A DNA stretch of 64,000 nt from CAWABB01 sp963701735 (GCA_963701735.1 CAVPBI010000007.1:5232-69231); one strand, 5' to 3'. Positions 44,848-55,005 are shown, counted from the stretch's first letter. Translations and numbers: made by a program. The notes: generated by a model from the letters alone, not told the origin.

Positions 44848-47800
44848 TGTTCGAGCAGCTCGAAGTATTTTCGGATGAGAGCCTCATAGTCCCGCGCGTA
44901 CCCCTCTTCCAGAGCCTTCAGCAGGTCGCGACGAAGCTGATCGCGGCCCTCAAGTGTTGTCGGATCCAGTGCTGCCGGTCCCTCGCGTCGAATCGTCCGT
45001 CCCGATTCTGCCCGGCGTCGCTGTTCATAGTCGCGTTCACGCATGGAGCGCTGGGAATCCAGGAGCCGCGAGAGGATCCGCTCCTGCTTGTGGAGCGTTT
45101 CCGGATTGACGTTTCCCTGCGCGAGATCGGTCTGCACTTCCCGCATATCCTGTGCGATGCGCTGGAGGTCACCGAGCATCTTGCTCATCGCCCCGGACGC
45201 CGCCGCCTCCCGGGCCAGCTGCTCAAGCGACTTGCGCACCATCCCCTGTTCACCGGCCAGCCGGGCCATGGCGGCCGCCTGCTCCTGGCTCATCCCCTGC
45301 GACTCGCGCGTCCCCTGGTTGATGGATTGCTGCTGCCCCGACATCTGCTGCAACCGCTGCATGAGCCCGGCCATGCCCATCCCCTGGCTCCCCTGCATCA
45401 TCGCTCCAAGCGACCCCTGCATCATGCGCGCGGCCTCGTTCAGCGAGGTCATCGCGCCGCTTTCGTGGCCGCCCGCCGCCTGTCCGTTCCGCTCGTCCAG
45501 GGCTTCCACGGCATTGCCCATCGAGCGCAGTGCGTCACCGATCGCCTTTCCCATCTCCGGTGAAATGGCGAAGGTCTTCTGAGAAAGCCCCGCCATGCGA
45601 TCCGTGACGTTGTTCAGGTCCCGCGCGATGTCCATCTGGCGCTGTGCCTGCTCCCGGAACGTCTGGGAGCCCGCGTCCTTGGACCGGCTTTCGTTCCGGA
45701 GCGCTTCCTGCCGTTCCGAAAGCGCCAGCAGGTCCTCGAGCGCGCGGCGCATTTCGTTCACGATCTGCTGCTGCTGGTTGGCGCGCATCGCGTCGCGCAT
45801 CTTGTTCATGCTCTTCCGCATCTTCTGCATCGCACCGGAGGCCGACTGCTGTGACTGCCTCGCCTGTGCCATCTCCTGGTTCTGCAGTGCGTCGGCGCTT
45901 TCCTGCAGGCTCTCGTCCAATTGGCTGTCCCTCATCTCCTGCATCGCCTGCTCTGCCTCCTGCAGCGGCATCTCCTTCGGGAACTCCTGCATCTTCTTCT
46001 GCAGGTCGGCGAGCTGTTCCTTCATGCGGGCTGCGTCTTCGCGGATGTCCTTCTGCCGCTCCGCGAGATCCCCCATCTCCTTCCGGGCCGAGGAATCGGC
46101 CTGTGCGGTCTTCTGGTTGAGGTCGTCCTGCGCCTTCGCCATCGCCTCAGCCCGCTGTACCATTTCATCCATCTTCTGCTCCAGCTGGAGGCGCTTCAGC
46201 AGATTGATCGTGCGCTCAAGGCTCTTCCGGAAGGTCTCCTCGTTCATGCTCATCTGCTGGAGCGCTTGCCGCATCAGCTCGGGATTCATCAGCCGCATCG
46301 ATTCCTGCAGGCGCTTCATCGCTTCGGCAAGCTCGGGAGAGTTGATCTGCTCCATGAGCTGCTGCAGCTCCTGGTACTTCTCGAGCGTCTCCCGGGAGAG
46401 CATGCCCGATTTCTGCATCTCCTCAGTCGCCTGAGCCACCGTCTCCGCGGTCTGGCGTGCCGCTTCCTGCGCCGCATCCATCTTCTTCAGCAGCTCTTCG
46501 GCGCGCTTCTGATCCTTCCAGTCCAGCTTCTGTGTTTCCTTCGTCAGGTCCTTGCGCAGTTCCTGGAGGTCCTTGCGGGCTTCTTCCGCCCGACGCAAGG
46601 CTTCCTGCATCCCCTCCATGCTCGCAGCCTGCGCCCGCTCGTTCGCCTCCACCACCTCGTCCAGCGATGGGACGCGGATCGTGTAGGTGGGACTTACCGC
46701 AGACTTCGGCCCTGAGACGGCATCGTTGTCCAGTACTTCGATGTAGTACTCCAGCACGTCCTCCGGTGCGAGGGCGAACGGTTCCAGCGACCAGACGAAC
46801 GGGATGGTCAGCTCCGTAGCGCGGAGCGCCGGGAGCGCAATGGCTGTAAACGTAAACCTTCAGCCGGCTTCTCGTACCGTGAGGCGGAAAGACGGTATGC
46901 CAGGCGCAGCCGAGAGAACCCGAAGTCGTCCTTCAGCGCAAGCATCATGGCCAGCGCTGTGTCCTGCACCACCGTGACGTTCATGCCGGGGAGCGGTATC
47001 GCAGCCGTGGGCGGTGCATCGGCCACCAGCCGGATCGAGTAGTCGATTGGATCGCTGTTCTCCGCTCCGGTGTTATCGCTGAGAGAGATCCGGTACGAAC
47101 CCTCCCGGCGAAGGGTCAGGATCCCGCTTGCCTGTTGGTCCCGGACAGCGAGCGGAAATTCCGTACCGCCGCCGAGCCGCAGCCGGGCGCTTGCCAGTGG
47201 CCTGCCGGCTTCAATCGCAAATGACGCGCGGGTTCCGACCAGTGCGGAGATGTCGCCCATGTTGTCGTCAAGCTGCCGCACGGGCAACCCGGTATACGCC
47301 GGCGGCGTCAAGGCAATCCGCAGCAGCCGAACCACCGGCCTGTCGCGCACGTTCAGCACATACTCCCCGCTCTCAACCCGCCCAGCCTTGACGCAATAGC
47401 GCGTCGTGGCTTTCAACGCGTTGAATGTATACCGGTAGAGCCCGTCACCCCCCCGTGTGAGCGTTCTGGTCTCCGGGACGGTCTGTCCCTCAAGCCGGCT
47501 CTCCAGCACGACCGGCTCGCTCGTCACGCCGCGCACCTCCACGACAATCGAGATGTCGGTTCCCTTGAGCACGTCCAGGTTGCCGGGCTGCACAAGCAAC
47601 GACACGCCTGACGGAGAGGCAAACGCTTCCCCGTGGTGCACTATGCGATAGGCTGCCTCGAGGAATGTTCCGGGAAGGACAGCGACACCCAACGCGGCAA
47701 TCGCGGCAACGCCAAGCAGCAGTCGCGCACGGCGCACGAGCGCGGCATGGCTAATGGTGGACGTGAAATCGAAGGGAGCGATCTCGCGCTCAATGTCGTG

Positions 47801-48215
47801 CAGTGCGCTTTCGATCAAATCGCCGGAGTACGCGCCGGTCGATTGATTCAGCTCGCGGTGAAGCTGGAGCGCATTCTGCAATCTGTCGCGCACGCCCGGA
47901 AGCGAGCGCCCGACCCGGGCCGCAGTCGCCTCGTCCGACTCATCGGGGAGAATGCCGACCAGGCGCAGGAGCGATGGGCCGGCCTTCAGGAGAAACGCCA
48001 TGAGCGACGCGGAGATCACCGTCCAGAACAATGCCGTTCGAACCGGGATGCCGGGGCGGAATGCGGATTCGAGGATCAGCACGACCGCAGTGAGGCCCAG
48101 GAATCCCAGCGCCGCCAGCACCGCGCCGTGCGTGATGGCCATACGGTGCATGTGTGTGCCGCACACGGGTCAGGCGACGGTGGACATCGATTTCGAATGT
48201 CTGCAGCATTTCCAT
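44844..48215 (-). CDS. DUF4175 membrane protein, two one-base indels
   Basis: Start at ATG 48215 (GGGGAAGAG upstream), giving MEMLQTFEIDVHRRLTRVR. Removing one base from CC 48160-48161 joins this to two membrane helices and a periplasmic region with Ig-like strands (SLLVQPGNLDVLKGTDISIV). A second break at 46854-46858 is repaired by adding one base, giving EGFTFTAIALPALRATELTIPF, and then a very long Met/Gln/Glu-rich coiled coil (residues about 490-1080). The repaired length is 1123 residues. DUF4175 proteins are large, mostly helical membrane-anchored proteins of unknown function, here next to DUF4159. Confidence 0.83.
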
Positions 48216-48225
48216 CTCTTCCCCG

Positions 48226-48912
48226 TCAGTGCGTCAGCGCCCACACAATGACATTCGTCCCGAACTGCAGGGCCTCCGTTCGCTTCTCCGGCGGATCGTT
48301 GTGCACTTCCGGATCGGCCCAGCCGTCGCTCGGATTGCTTTCGTAGGTGTAGAACACAACCAACCGACCATCCTTGAACAGGCCCAGTCCCTGCGGAGGC
48401 TTGTCGTCATGCTGGTGCGTCTTCGGCGGACCACCGGGGAACGGAAACTGAATCGAATAGATGCCGTGCGTGAACGGCAACTCGACGAGCCTGTCGTCCG
48501 GAAACACTTTCTTCAGCTCGCGCCTGAAGGCCGCATCCATTCCGTAGTCGTCGTCAGCGAACAGAAACCCGCCTTCTTCAAGATACGTCCGCAGGTGGCG
48601 GACCTCGGTCTCGTTCAGCGACATGTTGCCATGGCCCGTAAGAAAGACGATGGGATAGCTGAACAGGTCGTCGCCGGCAAGGTCGACCACGCGTGGCCGG
48701 GCGTCAACGGCGAGGCCGGTCGACTCCTTGATGAACGTGAGGAGGTTTACCTCCGCCGATGGATCGTTGTACCAGTCGCCTCCGCCTGCATACTTCACGC
48801 GCGGGAGCGAAAGGGCACTCGAGACTTTGCCTGACTGCGCGGAGGTGGGCACCGGCCAGCAGAGAACTGCCAGAAACGCCAAAAAAACCGCCTGCGTGAG
48901 CGAAAATCGCAT
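48226..48912 (-). CDS. DUF4159 exported protein
   Basis: A 228-residue protein with a signal peptide ending PTSAQ. Typical DUF4159 features are VKYAGGGDWYNDPSAEVNLL, IVFLTGHGNMSLNETEVRHL and EEGGFLFADDDYGMDAAFRREL. The fold is thought to be amidotransferase-like, without an obvious active Cys. It lies 10 bases upstream of DUF4175, a pairing seen in other Bacteroidota, so the two probably work together. The function is unknown. Confidence 0.88.
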   Translation of the reverse strand: MRFSLTQAVFLAFLAVLCWPVPTSAQSGKVSSALSLPRVKYAGGGDWYNDPSAEVNLLTFIKESTGLAVDARPRVVDLAGDDLFSYPIVFLTGHGNMSLNETEVRHLRTYLEEGGFLFADDDYGMDAAFRRELKKVFPDDRLVELPFTHGIYSIQFPFPGGPPKTHQHDDKPPQGLGLFKDGRLVVFYTYESNPSDGWADPEVHNDPPEKRTEALQFGTNVIVWALTH

Positions 48913-48999
48913 GGGTCAAGTTATCAAACCGGGCAGGAAGAGTCAAACCGGGGAGATGCGCCGGCGCGAGGACCGCCAGCCGCACACAGAAGAACACTC

Positions 49000-49045
49000 G
49001 TGCCCCGCTCCCGACCTGTCTCGCGACAGGAAGAGGGCGGGGCAC
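49000..49045. terminator. Long imperfect hairpin after the DUF4136 gene
   Basis: Outer arms GTGCCCCGC/GCGGGGCAC (9 bases) and inner arms CCTGTC/GACAGG (6 bases) with a 4-base loop TCGC, 22 bases after the DUF4136 stop. There is no T run, so it may be a weak or Rho-assisted terminator. Confidence 0.45.
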
Positions 49046-49066
49046 AATGTGGCGACTCTGATCGGA

Positions 49067-49618
49067 CTATTGCTTCGTGGATCCCGGAGGGAATTCTTCG
49101 AGGATCGTCTCAACCGCGTACTTGATGTTCTCCGCACGCTCTTCCGGAGTCGCCGTCTGCTGAACGACGCCAGTGCCCACGCCACGCCATGCGAGCTCAT
49201 CCTTGCCCGGGTTGTTCTTCACAACGTCGATGAAGAGGCTCGCCTCGGTGTAGTAGCTCACGTCGATGTTCCGTCCGTAGGCACCGTATGGCCCCCAGTA
49301 TGCGCCGTAGGAGTAGCCCCAGTCGGTGACGTTCATCTTTTCCTTCGCACCGGCATGCGCAAACACGAAGAAATCCGGCTCGCCGCTCTCGACTTGCTGA
49401 TACCCTTTGGTCTTCAGCGTCGCGATGACAGCATCCCGGATGCGCGCCTTGATCAGGGGATTCTTATCGAGATCGCTCCCCTTCGCATCCACCCACTTGA
49501 ACGTCTTGAGGGTCGTGAAGTTGGTTGCCGGATCGTAGTCCGTCTGGACGTCAATCGTCGAGCAGCCAGCCACGAACAGGGCGACCCCGGCAAGCACAAT
49601 GAATTTTCCGATATTCAT
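49067..49618 (-). CDS. DUF4136 lipoprotein
   Basis: 183 residues from ATG 49618, with AGGAG upstream. The lipobox FVAGC is at residues 14-18. The mature protein starts STIDVQTDYDPATNFTTLKTFKWV, the usual DUF4136 opening, and has SLFIDVVKNNPGKDELAWRGVG. A GYSYGAYWGPYGAYG segment in the middle is Gly/Tyr-rich. It is outer-membrane anchored, function unknown. The promoter is given at 49698-49733. Confidence 0.88.
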   Translation of the reverse strand: MNIGKFIVLAGVALFVAGCSTIDVQTDYDPATNFTTLKTFKWVDAKGSDLDKNPLIKARIRDAVIATLKTKGYQQVESGEPDFFVFAHAGAKEKMNVTDWGYSYGAYWGPYGAYGRNIDVSYYTEASLFIDVVKNNPGKDELAWRGVGTGVVQQTATPEERAENIKYAVETILEEFPPGSTKQ

Positions 49619-49697
49619 AACAAACTCCTGAGGAAAGTGTGGAATTGAAATCGCACAACCTGGGGCGGCGGCCCATGCGGGCACTGGACTGCTCAGA

Positions 49698-49733
49698 GCG
49701 GTCAAATATATCAAACCGCCCCCGCAGAATCAA
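49698..49733 (-). promoter_or_regulatory. Sigma70-like promoter of the DUF4136 gene with flanking repeat
   Basis: TTGATT (49733-49728), 17 bases, then TATATT (49710-49705). Inverted repeat GCGGT/ACCGC (49698-49702 and 49715-49719) flanks the -10 and may be an operator. Confidence 0.55.
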
Positions 49734-49755
49734 TTCCCCTGGACTGCAGCAGCAC

Positions 49756-49788
49756 CCGCGGGCGCACCGGTGTTCCGTGCGCCCGTGG
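49756..49788 (-). terminator. Hairpin after ftsZ
   Basis: Arms of 12 pairs (one G-T) around a 9-base loop, with core CGGGCGCAC/GTGCGCCCG, 10 bases after the ftsZ stop. No T run follows, but it probably closes the dcw transcript. Confidence 0.55.
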
Positions 49789-49797
49789 AATTGCCTT

Positions 49798-50994
49798 TCA
49801 ATCCATGATCTTGCGCAAGAAGGCTGGCTTTTCCGGATCCGCCTTGTCGATCTTCTCCCGGCTCTGCGGGGGCTCGTTCTCGACAACACGCGAGCTCACC
49901 GGGATGTCGATGCCCCTGCGGATGTACGCGGGTTCGTCATACTTCTGGAGCTCCTCCACACCGGTCGGGATGCGCTCGATGACGCGCACCGGCTTGGCTG
50001 CCGCCACGGCAACCTTTGCAGGTGTCGCCGGGATTCCCTTCCGGTTGAACCCGGTGGCAATGACCGTGACCATCATCTCGTCGGCCATGTGCTCGTCCAC
50101 AACAGCGCCGAGGATGACATTCGCGTCGTCTCCCGCCGCCTCATGGATAATCTCGGTGGCTTCCTCGACCTCAAACAGCGACATCGTCGGTCCGCCGGTG
50201 ATGTTGACCAGCACGCCCTGCGCGCCGGAAATCGACACGTCGTCCAGCAGCGGGCTGGAGATCGCGGCATGGGCGGCTTCGACGGCGCGGTTGTCGCCGG
50301 TGGAGATGCCCGAGCCCATCACGGCATCGCCCATCTCACGCATCACGGTCCGCACGTCTGCGAAGTCGACGTTGATCAGTCCGGGAACGGTGATCAGTTC
50401 CGAGATACCCCTCGTCGCGCCGTACAGCACGTGGTTGGCGACATCGAACGCCTCCTGCAGCGGAGTCCGCGGCTCGACAATCGACAGAAGCTTCTGGTTC
50501 GGGATGACGATCAGCGTGTCCACCTGCTTCTTGAGCTCCGAAATGCCGAGGTCGGCCTGGGAGTACCGCTTCTTCCCCTCGCAGCGGAACGGCATGGTCA
50601 CGATCCCGACAACGAGCGCGCCGAGGCTCTTGGCGATGTTCGCCACGACGGGGGCACCCCCGGTTCCGGTCCCGCCGCCCATTCCGGCCGTGATGAAGAC
50701 CATGTCGCTGCCCGTCAGGGCACGGGTGATCTCCTCGCGGTCCTCTTCGACGGCACGCTGCCCGATGGAAGGATCGGCTCCCGCACCGAGTCCCCGCGTC
50801 AGGTTCTTGCCGATCTGGATCTTGCTCGGGGCGGCGTTGCGCTCCAGCGCCTGCAGATCGGTGTTGATCACAAAGAAATCCACACCCTGCAGGCCCCTGC
50901 TCATCATGCTCTGGATAGCGTTCCCGCCACCCCCGCCCACGCCGACGACGCGGATCTTCGCCCCGCGGTCGTTGCCATTGTCGAGTTCTATCAC
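49798..50994 (-). CDS. ftsZ: Cell division GTPase FtsZ
   Basis: A 398-residue tubulin homologue that forms the Z ring. N-terminal GVGGGGGNAIQSM, the GTP signature GGGTGTGGAP (residues about 106-115), and the catalytic T7 loop NVDFADVR are present. The C-terminal peptide that binds FtsA reads EKPAFLRKIMD, after a linker of about 50 residues. It is the last gene of the dcw cluster, and ftsA is 61 bases upstream. Confidence 0.98.
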   Translation of the reverse strand: MIELDNGNDRGAKIRVVGVGGGGGNAIQSMMSRGLQGVDFFVINTDLQALERNAAPSKIQIGKNLTRGLGAGADPSIGQRAVEEDREEITRALTGSDMVFITAGMGGGTGTGGAPVVANIAKSLGALVVGIVTMPFRCEGKKRYSQADLGISELKKQVDTLIVIPNQKLLSIVEPRTPLQEAFDVANHVLYGATRGISELITVPGLINVDFADVRTVMREMGDAVMGSGISTGDNRAVEAAHAAISSPLLDDVSISGAQGVLVNITGGPTMSLFEVEEATEIIHEAAGDDANVILGAVVDEHMADEMMVTVIATGFNRKGIPATPAKVAVAAAKPVRVIERIPTGVEELQKYDEPAYIRRGIDIPVSSRVVENEPPQSREKIDKADPEKPAFLRKIMD

Positions 50995-51055
50995 AGGATT
51001 ATCCTCCTTGGATTGATATTGTACGCTCTGTTGACGATGTGTTCAATCTCGATGC

Positions 51056-52297
51056 TCATAGCGCGTCAAACCACTCTTTCATTTTCCGTGCAACGCCCGC
51101 CACCGAGCGCTCCCGCTTCCCGCCGGGCGACAGCGGCGCGGCTTCCATCGGCTCCCGGTGCTTCATGCCGTACAGCACGAGGCCGACGGCGGTCGCGTAC
51201 GCGGGGTTCTCAATCTCGCGGACGAGCCCGCCGGCGAACCCTGACGGGATCCCGATCTTCACGGGCATGCCCAGCACCTCGCGCGCCAGCTCGGCCGTCC
51301 CCTTGATCAGGGCACCGCCGCCGGTCAGCACCACGCCGCCCGACAGATGGCGCGCGTAGCCGGACCGCTTGATCTCCAGCGCCGCGATCTCGAAGATCTC
51401 CTCCATCCGGGGCTGAATGATCTGCGCCAGGAGACGGTTATCAATCTCGATCGGCGAACGGCCGCCGACGCCGGGAAGAATGATCGGCTCGTTCACGCTC
51501 ACGGCCGGGATGTACGCGCAGCCGTGATCCATCTTCAGCTTTTCCGCCTGATCGTTCAGCACCCCGAGACCCTTGCGGATGTCGTCCGTCACCTTCTTCC
51601 CCGCGATCCCGATGACCGCCGTGTGACGGATTGTCCGCTCCTCGAAGACTGCCAGGTCGGTCGTGCCGCCGCCCACGTCGATCAGGGCGATGCCCACCTC
51701 CTTTTCTTCCTCATCGAGGACGGCATAGCTGGAGGCGAGGGGTTCGAGCACCATGTCGGTGACTTCCATGCCCGCCCGCTGCACACATTTGTAGATGTTC
51801 TGCGCGGCGCTGACGAGGCCCGTGATGATATGGACGTTGGCCTCCATGCGCACCCCCGACATGCCGAGCGGATCGTAGATCCCGTCCTGCCCGTCGATGA
51901 TGAACTCCTGCGGGATGACGTGGATGATCTTCCGGTCCGACGGCAGCGCGACCCGCTTCGTGTCCTCGATCAGCCGGTCGATGTCGCCCTGCGTCACCTC
52001 GTGCTCCGCGCCACTGATGCCGATGACACCGCGGCTCTGGAAGCTCTGGATATGATCGCCTGCGATCCCGACGATGACGGACGTGATGCGCACACCGGAG
52101 GACGCCTGCGCATCCGCGATGGCCGAGACGATGGAGTTCGTCGTCCGGTCAATATGCGTGACGACTCCGCGGGTGATCCCGTCCGACGGGGCCCGCCCGA
52201 CCCCGAGGATATTCATCCGCCCGTGCTCGTCGGTTCCAGCGACGATCGCGCAGACCTTGGTAGTCCCGATGTCCAACCCGACGATGATGTTCTCCAT
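51056..52297 (-). CDS. ftsA: Cell division protein FtsA
   Basis: A 413-residue actin-like ATPase that ties FtsZ to the membrane. GLDIGTTKVCAIVAG at the start is the phosphate-1 motif, and IDVGGGTTDLAVFEE is the phosphate-2 motif. VVLTGGGALIKG is the adenosine motif. The C-terminal helix VARKMKEWFDAL is the amphipathic membrane tail. The 1C domain is present. ftsQ lies 24 bases upstream. Confidence 0.97.
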   Translation of the reverse strand: MENIIVGLDIGTTKVCAIVAGTDEHGRMNILGVGRAPSDGITRGVVTHIDRTTNSIVSAIADAQASSGVRITSVIVGIAGDHIQSFQSRGVIGISGAEHEVTQGDIDRLIEDTKRVALPSDRKIIHVIPQEFIIDGQDGIYDPLGMSGVRMEANVHIITGLVSAAQNIYKCVQRAGMEVTDMVLEPLASSYAVLDEEEKEVGIALIDVGGGTTDLAVFEERTIRHTAVIGIAGKKVTDDIRKGLGVLNDQAEKLKMDHGCAYIPAVSVNEPIILPGVGGRSPIEIDNRLLAQIIQPRMEEIFEIAALEIKRSGYARHLSGGVVLTGGGALIKGTAELAREVLGMPVKIGIPSGFAGGLVREIENPAYATAVGLVLYGMKHREPMEAAPLSPGGKRERSVAGVARKMKEWFDAL

Positions 52298-52321
52298 AAC
52301 TCGTCCCTTGCCTGTGATGAT

Positions 52322-53080
52322 TCAGTTCCAACGGACCACGACGTTGTCTTCAAATCGCAAGTCGACATACTGCAGGTCCGCGGCGCCGCGCGGGTACACG
52401 ATCGAGCGCCAGAACCCGTCGAATTTCGCCATCTGCGACGCCAGATCCTCCCGGCGCACGATGACCGGAACGCCGAACTCCGAGGTGTGGAGGATAAGGG
52501 TTTCCCCTGTGCCGACCGCGACGTCGGAGATTCTCCTGTAGCATTCGTCGCTGATCGAGCGCGCCATGTCGAGCAGCACCAGGGCGTCGCGCACCGCAGG
52601 AGACGTGATGCGCTTCCCGGGCACACACTCCGCCACCGGCACCGCACCGGTGATCAGCGGAAGGTCGCCCGCGTCCGCAATCCTCACGGACGGGAGTACC
52701 GTCCCTTCGGCGTCAATGAACAGCATGCGATCGGCCGAGAGCGCCGCCACGGGCACGCGCTCCTCGATCTCGAGCGTCACCTCGTTCGGGACGTTCCGGC
52801 GCACGGTGACCCGGTCGATGAACGGGCTCTTGAGCAACCGTTCGCGCACGGCCTGCAGGTCGACATCGAACAACCGCGCCTGCCCGGGGATCGCCGCCAG
52901 CTTCACGACTTCCTCGTCGGTCACGAGCCGGTTTCCCATCGGGCGCACGTGCACCACAGAGAGGTCTGATTTCCACTGATGTGCCCCGATCGCGGCGACC
53001 AATGTAACAACGAGCACCGTGCCCAGCAGGGCGATGCCAAACCAGGGACGGCCTCCCGTGATTGTCTCGGACAGCCCCAT
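52322..53080 (-). CDS. ftsQ: Cell division protein FtsQ/DivIB
   Basis: A 252-residue protein with one membrane helix (residues about 14-33) and a POTRA domain (about 43-110, VVHVRPMGNRLVTDEEVVKLA and VTVRRNVPNEVTLEIEERVP). It belongs to the FtsQ-FtsB-FtsL divisome complex. Its first base is shared with the murC stop. No murB or ddl gene lies between murC and ftsQ, unlike in Escherichia coli. Confidence 0.92.
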   Translation of the reverse strand: MGLSETITGGRPWFGIALLGTVLVVTLVAAIGAHQWKSDLSVVHVRPMGNRLVTDEEVVKLAAIPGQARLFDVDLQAVRERLLKSPFIDRVTVRRNVPNEVTLEIEERVPVAALSADRMLFIDAEGTVLPSVRIADAGDLPLITGAVPVAECVPGKRITSPAVRDALVLLDMARSISDECYRRISDVAVGTGETLILHTSEFGVPVIVRREDLASQMAKFDGFWRSIVYPRGAADLQYVDLRFEDNVVVRWN

Positions 53081-54459
53081 TACCGCGCCTTCAACTGTGC
53101 AATGAAATCTTCGCCGAACCGCCAGATGTCGCCCGCGCCCATCGTGATCACGATGTCGCCGGGCTGCACGATCGAGAGCAGGAATGCCGGGACTGCCTTC
53201 TTGTCGGGCACATAGTGCACCTGCTTGTGGCCGAACTCCTTCGCCGCGTTGGCGATCAGCTCGCCGTTCACCCCCTGGATCGGCTCCTCGCGTGCCGGGT
53301 AGACGTCCGTCAGCACCAGCACGTCGGCATTGAAGAATGACCGGCCGAATTCGTCATAGAAGTCGCGCGTGCGCGAATACAGGTGCGGTTGAAACACGCA
53401 GACCACACGGCGGCGCCAGCCACTTTTCGCCCCGGCCAGCGTCGCCTTGATCTCGGTCGGGTGATGCGCGTAGTCGTCCACGATCGTGACACCGTTCACC
53501 TCGGCCTTCACCTCCCAGCGCCTGAAGACGCCGGTGAACTTCGCGACGCCCGCAGCAATCTTTTCGAACGGCACGCCCAGCTCCAGTCCCACGGCGATGG
53601 CCGCGAGCGCGTTCTGTACGTTGTGCTTGCCCGGAATCTGCAACGTCACCTCGCCGAGGTCCTTGCCGTTGTGCACGACCAGGAACGTCGACGTGTTCTG
53701 CTTGTGGCGGATGTCTACGGCCTGCAGGTCTGCCTGTCCGTTCAATCCGTACGTGATGATCTTCTTCTTCAGCTTCGGCATGATGTCCTGGAGCGCAGGC
53801 TCGTCCAGGCACAACACCACGAACCCGTAGAACGGCACTTTCGACGCGAACTGGATGAATGCGGACTTGATGTCCTCCAGGTCGCGGTAGCAATCCAGAT
53901 GATCGGTCTCGAGCGTGGTGAGCACGGCGATCGTCGGCGTAATCGAAAGAAACGATCGGTCAAACTCGTCCGCTTCCACGACGATGAAATCGCCCTTGCC
54001 CAGGCGCGCGTTCGAGCCGGCGAGACCTCGGAGCCGCCCGCCAACGATGACGGTCGGATCGATGCCGCCCTCCATCAGCACGAGGCTGACCATGGAGGTT
54101 GTCGTGGTCTTCCCGTGCGTCCCCGCAATGCCGATGCCGTACCGGAGGCGCATGACCTCGGCAAGCATCTCCGCCCGGCGGATGACCGGGATCTTCCGCC
54201 TGTGTGCTTCGACCAGTTCCGGGTTTTCCGGAGGGACGGCGGAAGAGTACACGACCACGTCGACGTCCGGTTCGAGGTTCTCGGCCGCGTGCCCGATAAA
54301 GACGTGCGCCCCAAGCTCCTTCAGCCGGTCGGTGTTGTCGCTCGCCGCACGGTCGGACCCGGTGATCTTGAACCCCTGGTCCATCAGGATTTCCGCGATG
54401 CCGCTCATCCCGATACCGCCGATGCCCACGAAGTGCAACGTATGAATCGATGAGAACAT
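53080..54459 (-). CDS. murC: UDP-N-acetylmuramate-L-alanine ligase
   Basis: 459 residues from ATG 54459; the longer open frame to 54747 is a shadow of the neighbouring gene. It adds L-Ala to UDP-MurNAc. The N-terminal Rossmann motif is HFVGIGGIGMSGIAEIL, the ATP loop is GTHGKTTTTSMV (residues about 112-123), and DDYAHHPTEIKATL is typical of MurC. The small membrane protein at 54483 precedes it. Confidence 0.97.
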   Translation of the reverse strand: MFSSIHTLHFVGIGGIGMSGIAEILMDQGFKITGSDRAASDNTDRLKELGAHVFIGHAAENLEPDVDVVVYSSAVPPENPELVEAHRRKIPVIRRAEMLAEVMRLRYGIGIAGTHGKTTTTSMVSLVLMEGGIDPTVIVGGRLRGLAGSNARLGKGDFIVVEADEFDRSFLSITPTIAVLTTLETDHLDCYRDLEDIKSAFIQFASKVPFYGFVVLCLDEPALQDIMPKLKKKIITYGLNGQADLQAVDIRHKQNTSTFLVVHNGKDLGEVTLQIPGKHNVQNALAAIAVGLELGVPFEKIAAGVAKFTGVFRRWEVKAEVNGVTIVDDYAHHPTEIKATLAGAKSGWRRRVVCVFQPHLYSRTRDFYDEFGRSFFNADVLVLTDVYPAREEPIQGVNGELIANAAKEFGHKQVHYVPDKKAVPAFLLSIVQPGDIVITMGAGDIWRFGEDFIAQLKAR

Positions 54460-54482
54460 GGTGTCCTGGTGTTCGGTGGAAC

Positions 54483-54998
54483 TTACGCCTGCGGCCGGGG
54501 CCCCCTGCCGGGACGGAACTTCTCCCAGCGCCTGGTTCTCCGGCGCGGGACCCGCTGGGCGATCTTGCCCATCTCGCTCCAGAGCTCTTTCTCCTTCTCG
54601 TACCGCCCGATCCGCACGCGGTAGATGCGCCGCTTCCCCTTCAGCTTGAAGACGACAACCTGACGCTTTCCCCCCGTCTCCACGAGTGCCTCGCGTCCGA
54701 TGTGCATCCACTCGATGTCGGCAACCGGGACCCGGTGCTCCGCCCACCTGTGGCTGAAGACAATTGCCTCGTCCGTGATGATCAGACGGCGGTTCCGGAG
54801 CTTGTTGATCACCAGCGCGACCAGCGCAACCAGGACGAAGATGATGATGACATACATCAGCGGGTCGTTGAGGACGTACTCAAACTTCGCCTCCACGAAG
54901 CTCCCGCGGATGCCGCCGTACAGCACCATCGTGATCAGGTAGATCAGGGCCGACTGGTAATAGAAGTCCAGCTTGTATTTGAACGTTCGCTCCTGCAC
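54483..54998 (-). CDS. Small membrane protein within the dcw cluster, unknown function
   Basis: A 171-residue protein with two membrane helices (residues about 14-30 and 47-64), then a cytoplasmic domain RLIITDEAIVFSHRWAEHRV, followed by PVADIEWMHIGREALVE and a KRIYRVRIGRYE strand, that looks like a bacterial PH-type domain. It ends in a basic Arg-rich tail. It lies 23 bases upstream of murC and 7 bases after murG, so it is part of the operon. I know no named family. The place suggests a role linked to cell-wall synthesis or division. Confidence 0.82.
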   Translation of the reverse strand: MQERTFKYKLDFYYQSALIYLITMVLYGGIRGSFVEAKFEYVLNDPLMYVIIIFVLVALVALVINKLRNRRLIITDEAIVFSHRWAEHRVPVADIEWMHIGREALVETGGKRQVVVFKLKGKRRIYRVRIGRYEKEKELWSEMGKIAQRVPRRRTRRWEKFRPGRGPRPQA

Positions 54999-55005
54999 GG
55001 CTCTC

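Noticed and set aside
45644..46120. Possible tandem repeats in the DUF4175 coding region
   Set aside because: The repetitive look comes from Met/Gln/Glu coiled-coil codons; there is no exact DNA repeat unit or CRISPR-like spacing.
54460..54747. Upstream extension of the murC frame
   Set aside because: It overlaps the small membrane protein gene in another frame; MurC starts at MFSSIHTLHF.
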